NCBI RefSeq assembly: GCF_025643335.1
Contig: NZ_CP092489.1
Location: 3,234,501-3,298,500 of the forward strand
Direction: 5' to 3'
DNA: 64,000 nucleotides
From: Endozoicomonas sp. Mp262
Lineage (GTDB): Bacteria > Pseudomonadota > Gammaproteobacteria > Pseudomonadales > Endozoicomonadaceae
Under the pieces are notes generated by a model. The model saw only the letters and a program-made list of their open reading frames with translations. It did not search any database and was not told the origin of the DNA. Within the stretch, counting starts at the first letter, position 1. Each line of letters starts with the position of its first letter. Below are positions 1 through 8,755 of this stretch, piece by piece. The position numbers and the translations under genes were made by a program.

Positions 1-905
1 GCCTTGTTCAGCCTGACGTCATTGGCATAGCGAAACCACCACTTAATTCCAGTCTCTTCATTAACTTTTTCAGCACGGTGAACTTTTCCCTCTTTATCCA
101 GCTCATCCATCGCTTCAACCAGCGAAGCATGGTTTCCGTCTTTCGCTACAATGATGTAATGCCAGCCATAACTCTTAATCAGCTGGACAGTGGGGTTGTC
201 AGCATAAAGACTGTCCAGAAGAATAACGAACTTTAAACGTGGGTGATGCTCTCGTATGGTGGCAAATAACCGTTTGATGGCATTTTTTTCACAGTCATTT
301 TTGGTCGAACCATCCTGGCAAACTATGGCTTCCGGTGCCAATGGCAAGACTGTTTTTTGATCCGGGTGAGCAATGCATGCTGCCATTAACTGGTGGTAGT
401 GAGCTTCGTTGACCTTTCCCTTATTTTTAGTACAGCACTCCTGACAAGGTTTTTTATTATTGCAGGAGTAAAATAGCCCAGTTCCATCGATCGGGAGCAA
501 GTAGTGATTTTTCAAGTTCCCGCAGTGAAATTCGAATGCCTTCAGTAATCCGCCCCTTTGGACGTTAGACAGCAATGTCTTAAAAGGCTTTTTGAACTCT
601 ACGGGATCTATTGGATCCAGGATTTCCCGCATACTGGTATCACAGGGAGCACGTTTTTTTATCTGATACAGGTGCTCAAGGTTATGCCTTACTTCTTGCT
701 CTGTTTTATCACGCTCAAACGAGAGGAGCGATGGGTACTTGAGATGCATCATGGCAAAAGCGGACATGGAGGCATCATGTATTGTTATTTTTCTGGAATC
801 CTTGTTTGGTCGGACATCTGGAATTTTCTCAAAACTTTCAGAAATCGTAGTAATCAAACTGCTTGCACAAAGATGCTTACGACTTTTTTGGAATGGATAA
901 GCCAT
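1..905 (-). CDS. IS transposase, DDE type, partial (C-terminus beyond window)
   Basis: Reading the minus strand from ATG at 905 gives an uninterrupted frame of about 301 codons that runs off the left edge. It contains PIDGTGLFYS and LLDSLYADNP, which match PIDGTGHFCS and TFDDLYSDGP in the complete transposase at 2284-3618 and probably carry two of the catalytic acidic residues. Order, spacing and flanking residues (KNDCEK, MMHLKYPSLL) are shared, so the two are relatives, but they differ at many positions and are not copies of one element. The missing part would carry the catalytic Glu. An end-like sequence lies at about 1017-1031, a similar distance upstream of the start as in the complete element. 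Confidence 0.85.
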   Translation of the reverse strand, partial: MAYPFQKSRKHLCASSLITTISESFEKIPDVRPNKDSRKITIHDASMSAFAMMHLKYPSLLSFERDKTEQEVRHNLEHLYQIKKRAPCDTSMREILDPIDPVEFKKPFKTLLSNVQRGGLLKAFEFHCGNLKNHYLLPIDGTGLFYSCNNKKPCQECCTKNKGKVNEAHYHQLMAACIAHPDQKTVLPLAPEAIVCQDGSTKNDCEKNAIKRLFATIREHHPRLKFVILLDSLYADNPTVQLIKSYGWHYIIVAKDGNHASLVEAMDELDKEGKVHRAEKVNEETGIKWWFRYANDVRLNK

Positions 906-1016
906 GAGAGACAGCCATTGATAAAGTATCCCTATCAAAAGTAGACGTTATTTTGTGCGAAATCACTCCATTTGGAATTTACTGTAAGCCTTGCTGTTGC
1001 AGTGATTTAATTGATG

Positions 1017-1031
1017 TCACGGGAATAGCTG
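1017..1031. repeat. Probable terminal inverted repeat of the left-edge IS
   Basis: The bases tcacgggaatagctg resemble tctgcgggaattgctg, the right end of the complete related IS at 3726-3741. The distance from the transposase start is about the same (126 versus 123 bases). The other end of this element is outside the window, so a target duplication cannot be tested. Confidence 0.5.
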
Positions 1032-1526
1032 GGGTGTTTACCTCCTTATTTGCAAGAGGTAAAGATTGTTCAGTTTGTTTTCCATCTGTATCTTGCTGTT
1101 AGTTTAATTAAATTGTGGAATTCTTTAAAAAAACAAGTACAATGCGCCGCCATATCCTACATATGTCCATGTGATTTGTCTTATGTCGAATACTCCGCCT
1201 TAGATCCCTCTTTGAAAAATTTATGATTCCGGTATTAGCCTGGCTGGTATATAGGTCTTGCTATAAGACGGTTTCTGTCAACCTGTCCTATCAAAAAACA
1301 CTTAAAATCTATTTTCATACTATTGTTTGTAAGCAAACTATTTCAGATGCCTGAGTAAAAGGTGGTGCTGTGCGTAATCTTTAACGGCTGTGATACTGAA
1401 TGGGTATTGTTTAACTGATGCTGAGAAGAATAGTTTGGAAATGATAAGTACTTGCTGTTGTTTGTCGCTAAAGCCTTGTTGTCAGGGTTAGATTCTGCTG
1501 CATCAATTGGAACAAAGAGATACTGA
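1032..1526. other. Intergenic stretch upstream of the sulP gene
   Basis: About 500 bases between the end of the left-edge IS and the SulP start. The sequence is AT-rich with no RNA gene, long repeat or convincing sigma-70 promoter that I can recognise. A minus-strand open frame at 1343-1636 overlaps the sulP start and looks like chance. Confidence 0.5.
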
Positions 1527-2135
1527 ATGATCGGGAAAATTAAAGAAGATTGGTTGTTTAATGTTAAAGGAGACTTGTTATCAGGTATCGTTGTTGCGCT
1601 GGCATTAATTCCTGAGGCGATTGCATTTTCAGTCATCGCAGGTGTGGATCCAAAAGTCGGTTTATATGCTTCTTTTTGTATTTGTGTTGTTACCGCATTT
1701 ACGGGTGGTCGATCCGGAATGGTATCTGGTGCAACGGGAGCAATGGCCTTGCTTATGATAGGCCTGGTTAAGGACTACGGCCTTGAATACCTTCTGGCAG
1801 CATCGTTATTTGCAGGTGTTATACAAATAGTTATTGGCTATTTGAGACTGGCGGATTTGATGAGATTTATTTCCCGTTCAGTGGTGACAGGGTTTGTTAA
1901 CGCATTAGCTATTTTGATTTTTATGGCGCAATTGCCAGAGCTAACAGGTGTTACCTGGCATGTCTATGCAATGACCCTGGTTGGCTTGGGAATTATTTAT
2001 CTATTTCCTTATATCCCTAAATTGGGAGAAATGCTGCCTTCACCTCTTGTTTGTATTTTAATTTTAACAACCGTATCTATGATTCTTGGTCTGGATATTC
2101 GAACAGTGGGTGATATGGGGGATCTTCCTGATGCT
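1527..2135 (+). pseudogene. SulP-family anion transporter, 5' part (split by an IS)
   Basis: This encodes the first 203 residues of a SulP/SLC26-type membrane transporter: an N-terminal cytoplasmic segment, then hydrophobic helices with the family-typical run around [20 protein letters not shown] and [17 protein letters not shown]. The frame runs on to a stop at 2255, but the last 40 residues are IS sequence. The 3' part resumes at 3751. Joining 2135 to 3751 restores one frame of about 497 codons, normal for a bacterial SulP protein with a C-terminal STAS domain. ATG at 1527 is preceded by a purine-rich aaagaga. The insertion removes more than half of the transporter, so the gene is presumed inactive. 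Confidence 0.85.
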
Positions 2136-3741
2136 CAGCAATTCCCGCAAACCAGATTCCGGCTGGCACATTTTCAGTTAATTAAAAATGATTTTATCGC
2201 GGATGAACAGAGCCAGACTGCTGCTATATCGGCAGTCGGTTTTAATGACAGGTAACACAGGTCACAGGGCTAACATCAACGCTCTATGTCGTATCGACAG
2301 TCAGCAACTTCAAGCTCACACTTCGCCCTTCAATGATAGCTGTAAATACGTCTGTCCAGTTATCAATGCAGAACCAGTCAAACAGCCCTCGTATGGCATG
2401 CCAGAATGCCTTTTTAGACTTTTTTATCTTGAGCGCTTCCTGGAAGAGCTTGCAAGACAGTTGTTCTATCTGGTTGATGAGGAAGGCCGTAAAAGTCAGG
2501 CATGCCAGATTGCTGGCCAGATGCTGCTTTCCGTGCCCGTAATTGTGTTCGAGATGGTAGCCCTGTGTTTTCAGTGTATTGAACGTTTCGTTTTCAATTT
2601 TCCATTTAGCGCGTGCTCCTCGCATGAATTTATTCACGTTCTCGGCTGAAAGCTCAATGTCCGTGACCCAGGTGTTGACGTACTTCTTGTTGCCCTCTGG
2701 ATCAATTTCTATATATTCGAGAAAGTTAACCAGCACATCCGGGTGTGACTTGTTAATGGGGGCACCATTCACAAACCGGAACCAGTGCGTAAACCCTTTA
2801 TCATCGGTATATTCATAGCGCACCACTTTGTCTGCACAATCCAGCTCATCGACGGCCTGGTATAACGACTCATGGGTTGAATCCTTTGCCACCATAATGA
2901 AGCTATAGCCAAAGGACTTTACCAACTTGATGGTCGGTCCATCTGAGTACAGGTCATCAAAAGTCAGAACCAGTGGCAGGTGCGGATGCTCTCTGGATAA
3001 ATTCGCCAATAGCCGCTTGAGCGCTACCTTCTCACAATCATTCTTTGACGCATCAACTTGTTTGATGATGGGTTCAGGCATTAAAGGTAATACTTCTTTC
3101 TTGCCCGGCTTTACCAGACAGCAGGCCAGTAACTGATGGTAGTATTGCGGATTTTTGCTGCCTGGCTTTTTTACACAACACTCAGGACAACTAATCTTCC
3201 CTGAGCAAAAGTGCCCCGTACCATCGATAGGCGCAAGATACCCTTCCTCAAAATAAGTGAACTGCTTAAGCCGCCCAGATCGTTGCACAAAGGCAAACAG
3301 GCGGGTAAAGAACTTCCTTAAATAGCGTGTTTCGATAGGGTCAATCAGATCCCTCAGATAGGTATCACTGGGGACACAGCTGACATTGTACATCGACTTT
3401 AAGTTCTTGAGCCTATCTGGGTTATTGACACAATCCTGATCAAAAGCCAGTAATGAAGGGTATTTCAGGTGCATGACTGCCAGGCCACTCATGACCGCAT
3501 CATGAAGGACAATTTTGTCATGTTGGCTTTTCTTGCGAAAGTCTGGAATTTGACCCGCTTCATCAGAGACTATTTTGAGCAGTTTTTCAGCAATGGTTCT
3601 TGGTTTCGTTAGCGGCACAACATGAGCATCGTTATTATTATTGTGGTGAAATTCTACCGGATAGTCTGCGATTTTAGCAAGAGGCTACCAAGCTACAGCC
3701 CTTGTTATTAAGGGCTTTAATCAAGTCTGCGGGAATTGCTG
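2136..3741 (-). mobile_element. Complete IS inserted in sulP (1606 bp, 16-bp IRs, 9-bp TSD)
   Basis: The left end (2136-2151) and right end (3726-3741) are 16-base inverted repeats with one mismatch. They are flanked by identical 9-base direct repeats, cctgatgct, at 2127-2135 and 3742-3750. The element holds one transposase gene on the minus strand. The intact duplication and exact restoration of the SulP frame show an uncomplicated and probably recent insertion. Confidence 0.92.
2284..3618 (-). CDS. IS transposase, DDE (IS4-like fold)
   Basis: This 444-residue transposase lies within the IS at 2136-3741. Candidate catalytic residues are Asp in PIDGTGHF, Asp in LVLTFDDLYSDGP, and the late Glu in KIENETFNTLKTQGYHLEHN, the spacing expected of an RNase-H-fold DDE enzyme with an insertion before the Glu. 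A Cys cluster (CPECC) follows the first Asp. The element makes 9-bp duplications. The exact IS family name cannot be fixed by eye; IS4-superfamily-like is the safest label. The partial gene at 1-905 is a diverged relative. The frame appears intact, so the element may be active. Confidence 0.9.
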   Translation of the reverse strand: MPLTKPRTIAEKLLKIVSDEAGQIPDFRKKSQHDKIVLHDAVMSGLAVMHLKYPSLLAFDQDCVNNPDRLKNLKSMYNVSCVPSDTYLRDLIDPIETRYLRKFFTRLFAFVQRSGRLKQFTYFEEGYLAPIDGTGHFCSGKISCPECCVKKPGSKNPQYYHQLLACCLVKPGKKEVLPLMPEPIIKQVDASKNDCEKVALKRLLANLSREHPHLPLVLTFDDLYSDGPTIKLVKSFGYSFIMVAKDSTHESLYQAVDELDCADKVVRYEYTDDKGFTHWFRFVNGAPINKSHPDVLVNFLEYIEIDPEGNKKYVNTWVTDIELSAENVNKFMRGARAKWKIENETFNTLKTQGYHLEHNYGHGKQHLASNLACLTFTAFLINQIEQLSCKLFQEALKIKKSKKAFWHAIRGLFDWFCIDNWTDVFTAIIEGRSVSLKLLTVDTT

Positions 3742-4635
3742 CCTGATGCTCTGCCTGTCTTTTTATTGCCAAACGTGCCAGTTGCTTTTGAAACATTAAA
3801 GATTATTTTTCCATACTCTTTAGCCTTGGCTCTTGTGGGACTCCTTGAGTCAATGATGACGGCAACGATTGTTGATGATCTGACACATACTGCCAGTGAT
3901 AAAAACAGGGAGTGTAAAGGTCAGGGTATTGCCAATATTGTATCAAGTCTGATGGGCGGTATGGCGGGCTGTGCGATGATTGGGCAGTCAATGATTAATA
4001 TTAAGTCAGGTGGTCGTGGCAGGCTGTCAACACTGTCAGCGGGAGTATTTCTTCTGGTTATGGTGGTATTCCTGAGTGACTGGTTGAAACAAATTCCGAT
4101 GGCAGCGCTGGTTGCAGTTATGATTATGGTGTCGATTGGTACTTTCTCATGGGATTCAATTAGAAACCTGAAAGAACATCCGTTGACCACTAATATTGTG
4201 ATGATTGCTACAGTTTTAGTGGTGGTATTTACGCATAATTTGGCACTGGGTGTTATTACTGGAGTCTTGTTGGCGTCCTTGTTTTTTGCAAATGAAATCA
4301 GACAATTTACATCTGTCCGGTGTGAGAAAAGTAATGATTTATCTGGCTACACTTACACTGTAACCGGGCAGGTTTTTTTCGCCTCATCTGATCAGTTTAT
4401 GCATTCATTTGATTTTAAGGAAGATGTTGAGAAGATTGTCATTGATCTGACGCATGCACATTTTTGGGATATTACTGCCGTTACTGCATTGGATAAGGTG
4501 GTTATCAAGTATCGTAACAAGGGTATTTGTGTTGATGTTATCGGTATGAATGAAGCAAGTTCAACCATTATTGGTAAGTTTGGTTTGCATCATAATCAGG
4601 ATGGCCCAATAGATATGCAGATTGGGGGGCACTAG
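3742..4635 (+). pseudogene. SulP-family anion transporter, 3' part with STAS domain
   Basis: This is the continuation of the SulP gene after the IS; 3742-3750 is the duplicated target and new codons start at 3751. It encodes the remaining membrane helices, including the conserved stretch ALVGLLESMMTATIVDD, and NIVSSLMGGMAGCAMIGQSMIN, a hallmark SulP region. A C-terminal cytoplasmic STAS domain follows, with its alternating strand/helix pattern around VEKIVIDLTHAHFWDITAVTALDKVV. An open frame from ATG at 3736 could in principle make a truncated protein, but that would lack the first half of the transport core. Stop at 4633-4635. Confidence 0.85.
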
Positions 4636-4661
4636 CGCCGCTAATCGTTAATCTTCTTACT

Positions 4662-4685
4662 GCTCATGCTGAGCTTGTTGAAGTG
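4662..4685. repeat. Degenerate copy of a dispersed repeat (tgagcttgt-gaag type)
   Basis: The bases gctcatgctgagcttgttga, followed by ag, closely resemble a short intergenic repeat (core cttcgacaagctcag in the other orientation) seen between genes in many bacterial genomes. Only one copy is visible here, so assignment rests on recalled similarity. Confidence 0.35.
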
Positions 4686-4704
4686 TGTTGAGCCTGTAAA
4701 TAAT

Positions 4705-5981
4705 TTTGTGTAAACGCCACTTTTTATTTACGCCTTGATCCGGTCTGGAAACATAATTTCAAACCGGTTCATGGCGGCTTTCCAATCCCTGATCGGCATA
4801 GTCCATTTGGCTGAAGCTTTTTCCGTAGCCAGATAAATCACCTTCAGAACCGACTGGTCAGTGGGGAATATCTTCCGGTTTTTTATAGCTTTACGGATCA
4901 CGCTGTTCAACGACTCTATTGCGTTGGTCGTGTAAATTGCTTTCCTGATCTCTTTAGGATAGTCGAATAGGGTAATCAGGTTATCCCAGTGCTTGCGCCA
5001 GGATTTCCCTATAGACGGGAATTTCTCACCCCAGGTCTGCTCAAAGGCGGTCAGCTCTCTTTCAGCCTCTTCTTCGGTAGCTGATTGGTATATCCTCTTA
5101 AGGTCGCTGGCAATGGCTTTGCGGTCTTTGTAAGAGACGTATTTCAGTGAGTTCCTTACCTGATGAACAATACAAAGCTGCACCTGAGCTTGAGGAAAGG
5201 CCGTGTTGATGGCCTCCGGAAAGCCTGTCAGCCCATCAACACAGGCAATAAAAACATCCTCAACACCCCGGTTCTGAAGCTCTGTCAGAACCGATAACCA
5301 GAATGTAGCGCCTTCTGTTTCGGCAAGCCAGAGACCTAAAAGTTCCTTTTGACCTTCAGTATTAACACCCAGGGCCACATAAACCGTTTTCTTGATAACC
5401 CGCTTATCCTGATGGACTTTGACGACGATGCCATCCAGATAACGTATTGGGTACAGGCTTTCCAATGGCCTGTTCTGCCAAGTCTTTACCTTATCGAGCA
5501 CAGCATCCGTCACCTTGGATATCAAGGTTTGGGAGATGTCAGCGCCATACATTTCCTGAAGGGCATCGGCAATATCTCGGGTAGTCATTCCGCGTGCATA
5601 CAGGGAAAGGATTTGTTGATCCAGTTTATTGGTCCGGGTTGACCCTTTGGCAATCAGCTGAGGTTCAAACTCCCCGTTACGGTCTCTGGGGGTATTGATT
5701 TCCAGTTCGCCAAAGTCACCTTTGAGGGTTTTCTTGCTATGGCCATTGCGACTATTGCCGGAGTTGCGGCCTTCGGGAGAGTGCTTTGAGTAACCAAGAT
5801 GGTCTTCTAGCTCAGCGGCTAAAACCCTCTCCATAGCCACTTTAAGAAGCTGGCGACTGAGATCAGCAAGATCGTCTTGAGTTTTAACTTGCTCAACGAT
5901 CTGGTCAACCAGGTTGTTATCGAGTTCAACGCTCATTGTTATTCTCCTCTTTGGAGTATTAACGACAAGCGTTTACACAAA
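4705..5981 (-). mobile_element. IS256-family element
   Basis: Perfect 13-base inverted repeats, tttgtgtaaacgc at 4705-4717 and gcgtttacacaaa at 5969-5981, bracket a Mutator-type transposase gene. IS256-family elements usually make 8-9-bp target duplications. The flanks here (taaataat on the left, ttaaatta on the right) are both AT-rich but not identical, so the duplication has decayed, the ends are slightly misplaced, or the flanks were rearranged. Confidence 0.8.
4728..5936 (-). CDS. IS256-family (Mutator-type) transposase
   Basis: This 402-residue transposase has the length and motifs usual for IS256: an N-terminal segment with RNGHSKKTLKGDFGELEINTPRDR, a first catalytic Asp in the YLDGIVVKV region, Asp in FIACVDGLTGFPEAI, the conserved LCIVHQVRNSLKYVSYKDRK block, and the terminal TTNAIESLNSVIRKAIKNRK carrying the catalytic Glu. 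All parts appear present and the frame is uninterrupted, so the enzyme is probably functional. ATG at 5936 is preceded by an aaagaggag Shine-Dalgarno sequence. Confidence 0.95.
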   Translation of the reverse strand: MSVELDNNLVDQIVEQVKTQDDLADLSRQLLKVAMERVLAAELEDHLGYSKHSPEGRNSGNSRNGHSKKTLKGDFGELEINTPRDRNGEFEPQLIAKGSTRTNKLDQQILSLYARGMTTRDIADALQEMYGADISQTLISKVTDAVLDKVKTWQNRPLESLYPIRYLDGIVVKVHQDKRVIKKTVYVALGVNTEGQKELLGLWLAETEGATFWLSVLTELQNRGVEDVFIACVDGLTGFPEAINTAFPQAQVQLCIVHQVRNSLKYVSYKDRKAIASDLKRIYQSATEEEAERELTAFEQTWGEKFPSIGKSWRKHWDNLITLFDYPKEIRKAIYTTNAIESLNSVIRKAIKNRKIFPTDQSVLKVIYLATEKASAKWTMPIRDWKAAMNRFEIMFPDRIKA

Positions 5982-6005
5982 TTAAATTACAACCTCCGGC
6001 CATAC

Positions 6006-7136
6006 TCAATTATCTTCACAGAACTTCTGCTTTATTTTTTTCGTGTCCCTGGCGACCTTATCAAGCTCATTAATCGCTTTATCCAATGCCTCGAACTGTT
6101 GGTCAAAGTTTAAGTCGGGCATATCTTCGCTAGCTATATCAGAACGTCTACGCTGTCTGCATTTTCGTTTTTTTGGCCGGGTTCCTTCCTCGAGCTGCCG
6201 TTTTCTGCTTTCCAGCTGTTTGCAATAGACTGTTTCCCGAGATACTGGCTTTGGTTCAGCTGTTTGTAGTAAAAGGATCATGTTTTTTCTAATATGATAA
6301 ACACTAATGAGATTATCCAGTCCCTCTTTAGCCAGGGTACGAAGGTGTTTTGCCATTTTATTTTCTTGCCGAATGATGGCTAATAGTATTTCTGCCTCCT
6401 CTCTATAACACTGATGATCTCCTTCTTCAATAACAATATGCTCAAGGTCTTTCATGGCATTGCATTGGTGTATAACGACAGGGTCTATGGCGGGAATGAT
6501 AATGCCTGTGTCATCAAAAAGCCCTTGAGCGAGTTTGTTAAGTTGATCTTTGCCAATAGGAACATGGGTTTTATCCTTTTCTGCTTTTTTTGCACAGTCA
6601 TGATGCCTTGAAATAGTTTTTGTTTTTTTAACTAATGCGTTTTTAACGATTAGCACGGGATGAAATGCACAATCTGCCAGTGCAGAATGGGTTTGAGCCT
6701 GTTCCATTAATGTTGGGGATTGGGCCAGTGATTGCTCAAAATAATCTTTAGCTTGATCAATGGCTTGTTGGTTAAAGGCCTCAGTTCCCTTTTGGTAAAA
6801 ATAATGCCAGTCCTTGATTAAAGTCTGCTGTTGAGGTGATTCATTTAATAAATCGGGTGTTTGTTGATGGCTTGTTGGTGGCTGGGCTAGTTGCTGCTTG
6901 GGTTGAATGTGTTTTCTCTTTTTCTTTTTATCCCTTTGACTGCGAAGTTTTTCCAATTGTTGATGCTCTTTTGATAGCAATTCAAGTAGCTCGGCTTGAT
7001 TTTTTTCGGCTTTGGCCTGTTGTAATGCCAATGCTTTTTCCCTGGATGCGGCACGAGCCTTTAATTCAATCAGTCTCTGCTTTTTCCATCCTGAATCCGT
7101 GAGTTCACTGTAGCCCAACTCCTCTGGATCAACCAC
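6006..7136 (-). CDS. Hypothetical coiled-coil/TPR-like protein with basic clusters, probably 5'-truncated
   Basis: I do not recognise a named family. The 376 residues comprise a charged predicted coiled coil (about 18-72), a lysine-rich cluster KKKKRKH (70-76), a Gln/Pro-rich linker (80-108), one TPR-like helical pair (110-157), a Cys/His-containing middle, and a second basic cluster RPKKRKCRQRRR (320-331) that looks like a nuclear-localisation signal. No signal peptide is seen. The only in-frame initiator here is GTG at 7136, and the frame stays open upstream into the edge of the IS1380-type element, so the original N-terminus was probably removed. Low-complexity composition and isolation between IS elements suggest an accessory, effector-like gene. 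Expression is uncertain. Confidence 0.5.
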   Translation of the reverse strand: MVDPEELGYSELTDSGWKKQRLIELKARAASREKALALQQAKAEKNQAELLELLSKEHQQLEKLRSQRDKKKKRKHIQPKQQLAQPPTSHQQTPDLLNESPQQQTLIKDWHYFYQKGTEAFNQQAIDQAKDYFEQSLAQSPTLMEQAQTHSALADCAFHPVLIVKNALVKKTKTISRHHDCAKKAEKDKTHVPIGKDQLNKLAQGLFDDTGIIIPAIDPVVIHQCNAMKDLEHIVIEEGDHQCYREEAEILLAIIRQENKMAKHLRTLAKEGLDNLISVYHIRKNMILLLQTAEPKPVSRETVYCKQLESRKRQLEEGTRPKKRKCRQRRRSDIASEDMPDLNFDQQFEALDKAINELDKVARDTKKIKQKFCEDN

Positions 7137-7158
7137 AAAACGTAAGTTCCAAGTTAAA

Positions 7159-7193
7159 ATGCACCCACTCTAATTTTCACCACCTGGGTGCAT
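7159..7193. promoter_or_regulatory. Hairpin just upstream of the IS1380-type transposase start
   Basis: atgcaccca at 7159-7167 and tgggtgcat at 7185-7193 are a perfect 9-base inverted repeat ending 4 bases before the GTG start at 7198. In mRNA this would hold the ribosome-binding region in a stem. It may also be part of the element's left end. Confidence 0.45.
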
Positions 7194-7197
7194 TTTT

Positions 7198-8535
7198 GTG
7201 AAACTGAAAATTGAACAATCACAGACGGAATTTTATACACCGGTCGCAGGGCTTTATTTCGTTGGTCATGCACTCAACAAAAAGACAGCGTTAAGCAAAT
7301 CCCTGCGCAAAATAAAAAAAAGGCACCGTATCACTCATATCGACCTGATCAGAGCTTACTGCGGCCAACTGGCTCAGGGTAAAAGTGATTTTGATAATGT
7401 TGATAATAACCGGGATAACGACTGGTTCCGGTTGGCAATGGGCATTAAACAAATGCCTTCAGCCAGCCGCTTAAGACAGCGTTTCAATGAAGATGCCGCC
7501 CAACTGATTCCTTTCATCGAGGACAGCCTTACCGATGTCCTGGTTAATCTTCAGGTGCCCGTCACACCCCTTCCGAAAAAACTCGATAAGAAGCAGCACA
7601 TACCACTGGATATCGACGTATTCCCTATGGATAACAGCAATACCAAAAAGGAGGGGGTCGAGTACACGTATAAAAAATTCTTTGGTTATGCCCCTATTGC
7701 CGCTTACTTTGGCTGCGAAGGCTGGTGCCTGGGATGTGAATTACGCCCAGGCTCTCAGCACTCCCAGAATGATTTTATTGGCTTTTTACAAGCAGTGCTG
7801 CACCGCAGCCGACGTTTGACCCGAGCGCCTATTCTGGTTCGCCTTGATAGTGGCCACGATGCTGAGGAATCGCGCCGGGAAATCGCCGGGTTCAAAGGTG
7901 TGAATCACATTATCAAGCTCAACCCAAGAAAGTATCACACCAAGGAACACTGGCTCCCCATTTTTGAAGAAAAGCAAGTCAAATGGGAGGAGTCGCGTCC
8001 AGGAAAGAGTTATGCGACACTCTCAACCGTCTATGAAACCAACTATGGTAACCAGCGTCTGATTATTCGCATTATCAAGCGTACCACTGATACTGTAGGG
8101 CAGAGATTTCTGACACCCGATTATGAGCTGGAAGGATGGTGGACAACACTCAGCGAAGCTGACTACAGCGATGATCAGATCATTAATCTTTATGAGGATC
8201 ATGCGACCAGCGAGCAGTTTCACAGTGAGTTGAAGACTGATATGGATTTAGAGCGCCTGCCTTCAGGCAAGTTTGACACCAACGACCTGGTGATGTGTTT
8301 GGGTGCACTGGTCTATAACATTCTGCGCTACATGGGGCAGAGTTGCTTGCTCGGGCCAGATGCGCCGGTACGTCATAAAGCCAAACGACGCCGGTTAAAA
8401 ACCGTGATACAGGAACTCATCTACCTGGCTGCCCGTCTTCTGAAAAAAGGACATCAATACCGGCTACGCTTTGGTCGTTACTGTCCTGGTTTCAGGTCTT
8501 TCCATCAATTAATAAGCCAGCATGCACTTTGTTGA
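7198..8535 (+). CDS. IS1380-family transposase
   Basis: This 445-residue transposase has IS1380-type motifs: IPLDIDVFPMDNS with the first acidic residues, LVRLDSGHDAEE around the second Asp, and YEDHATSEQFHSELKTDMDLERLPSGKF, which supplies the catalytic Glu in the family's usual context, followed by a C-terminal basic segment. The frame is complete from GTG at 7198. I could not define the two terminal inverted repeats or a target duplication, so the limits of the element remain open; the left end is probably within 7150-7195, next to the truncated gene at 6006-7136. Confidence 0.9.
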   Translation: MKLKIEQSQTEFYTPVAGLYFVGHALNKKTALSKSLRKIKKRHRITHIDLIRAYCGQLAQGKSDFDNVDNNRDNDWFRLAMGIKQMPSASRLRQRFNEDAAQLIPFIEDSLTDVLVNLQVPVTPLPKKLDKKQHIPLDIDVFPMDNSNTKKEGVEYTYKKFFGYAPIAAYFGCEGWCLGCELRPGSQHSQNDFIGFLQAVLHRSRRLTRAPILVRLDSGHDAEESRREIAGFKGVNHIIKLNPRKYHTKEHWLPIFEEKQVKWEESRPGKSYATLSTVYETNYGNQRLIIRIIKRTTDTVGQRFLTPDYELEGWWTTLSEADYSDDQIINLYEDHATSEQFHSELKTDMDLERLPSGKFDTNDLVMCLGALVYNILRYMGQSCLLGPDAPVRHKAKRRRLKTVIQELIYLAARLLKKGHQYRLRFGRYCPGFRSFHQLISQHALC

Positions 8536-8755
8536 TTGAATAGCGAGATAGAAAAAAATGCCATAAATGAGAAAGTACTGTATTGATAACGGTAGGGCTT
8601 CTTTCAACCTGTCTTCAAGTTTGATGATATTTTGATCAGCATTTATGCTTAAAAACGACATAAAAACACTTCAATCAATAACCCGAGTTATTTTCAAAGG
8701 AAAAAATTAATCAGCACATTTTCAAAACTGCCGGGCAAATCAAGAAATCACGGAT

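Noticed and set aside
558-944. 128-codon plus-strand open frame
   Set aside because: It is antisense to the partial transposase whose minus-strand frame and homology are clear.
1343-1636. 97-codon minus-strand open frame upstream of sulP
   Set aside because: It overlaps the sulP start, is of unremarkable composition and lacks a ribosome site.
2188-2649. 153-codon plus-strand open frame overlapping the sulP/IS junction
   Set aside because: It is antisense to the IS transposase and starts in IS sequence.
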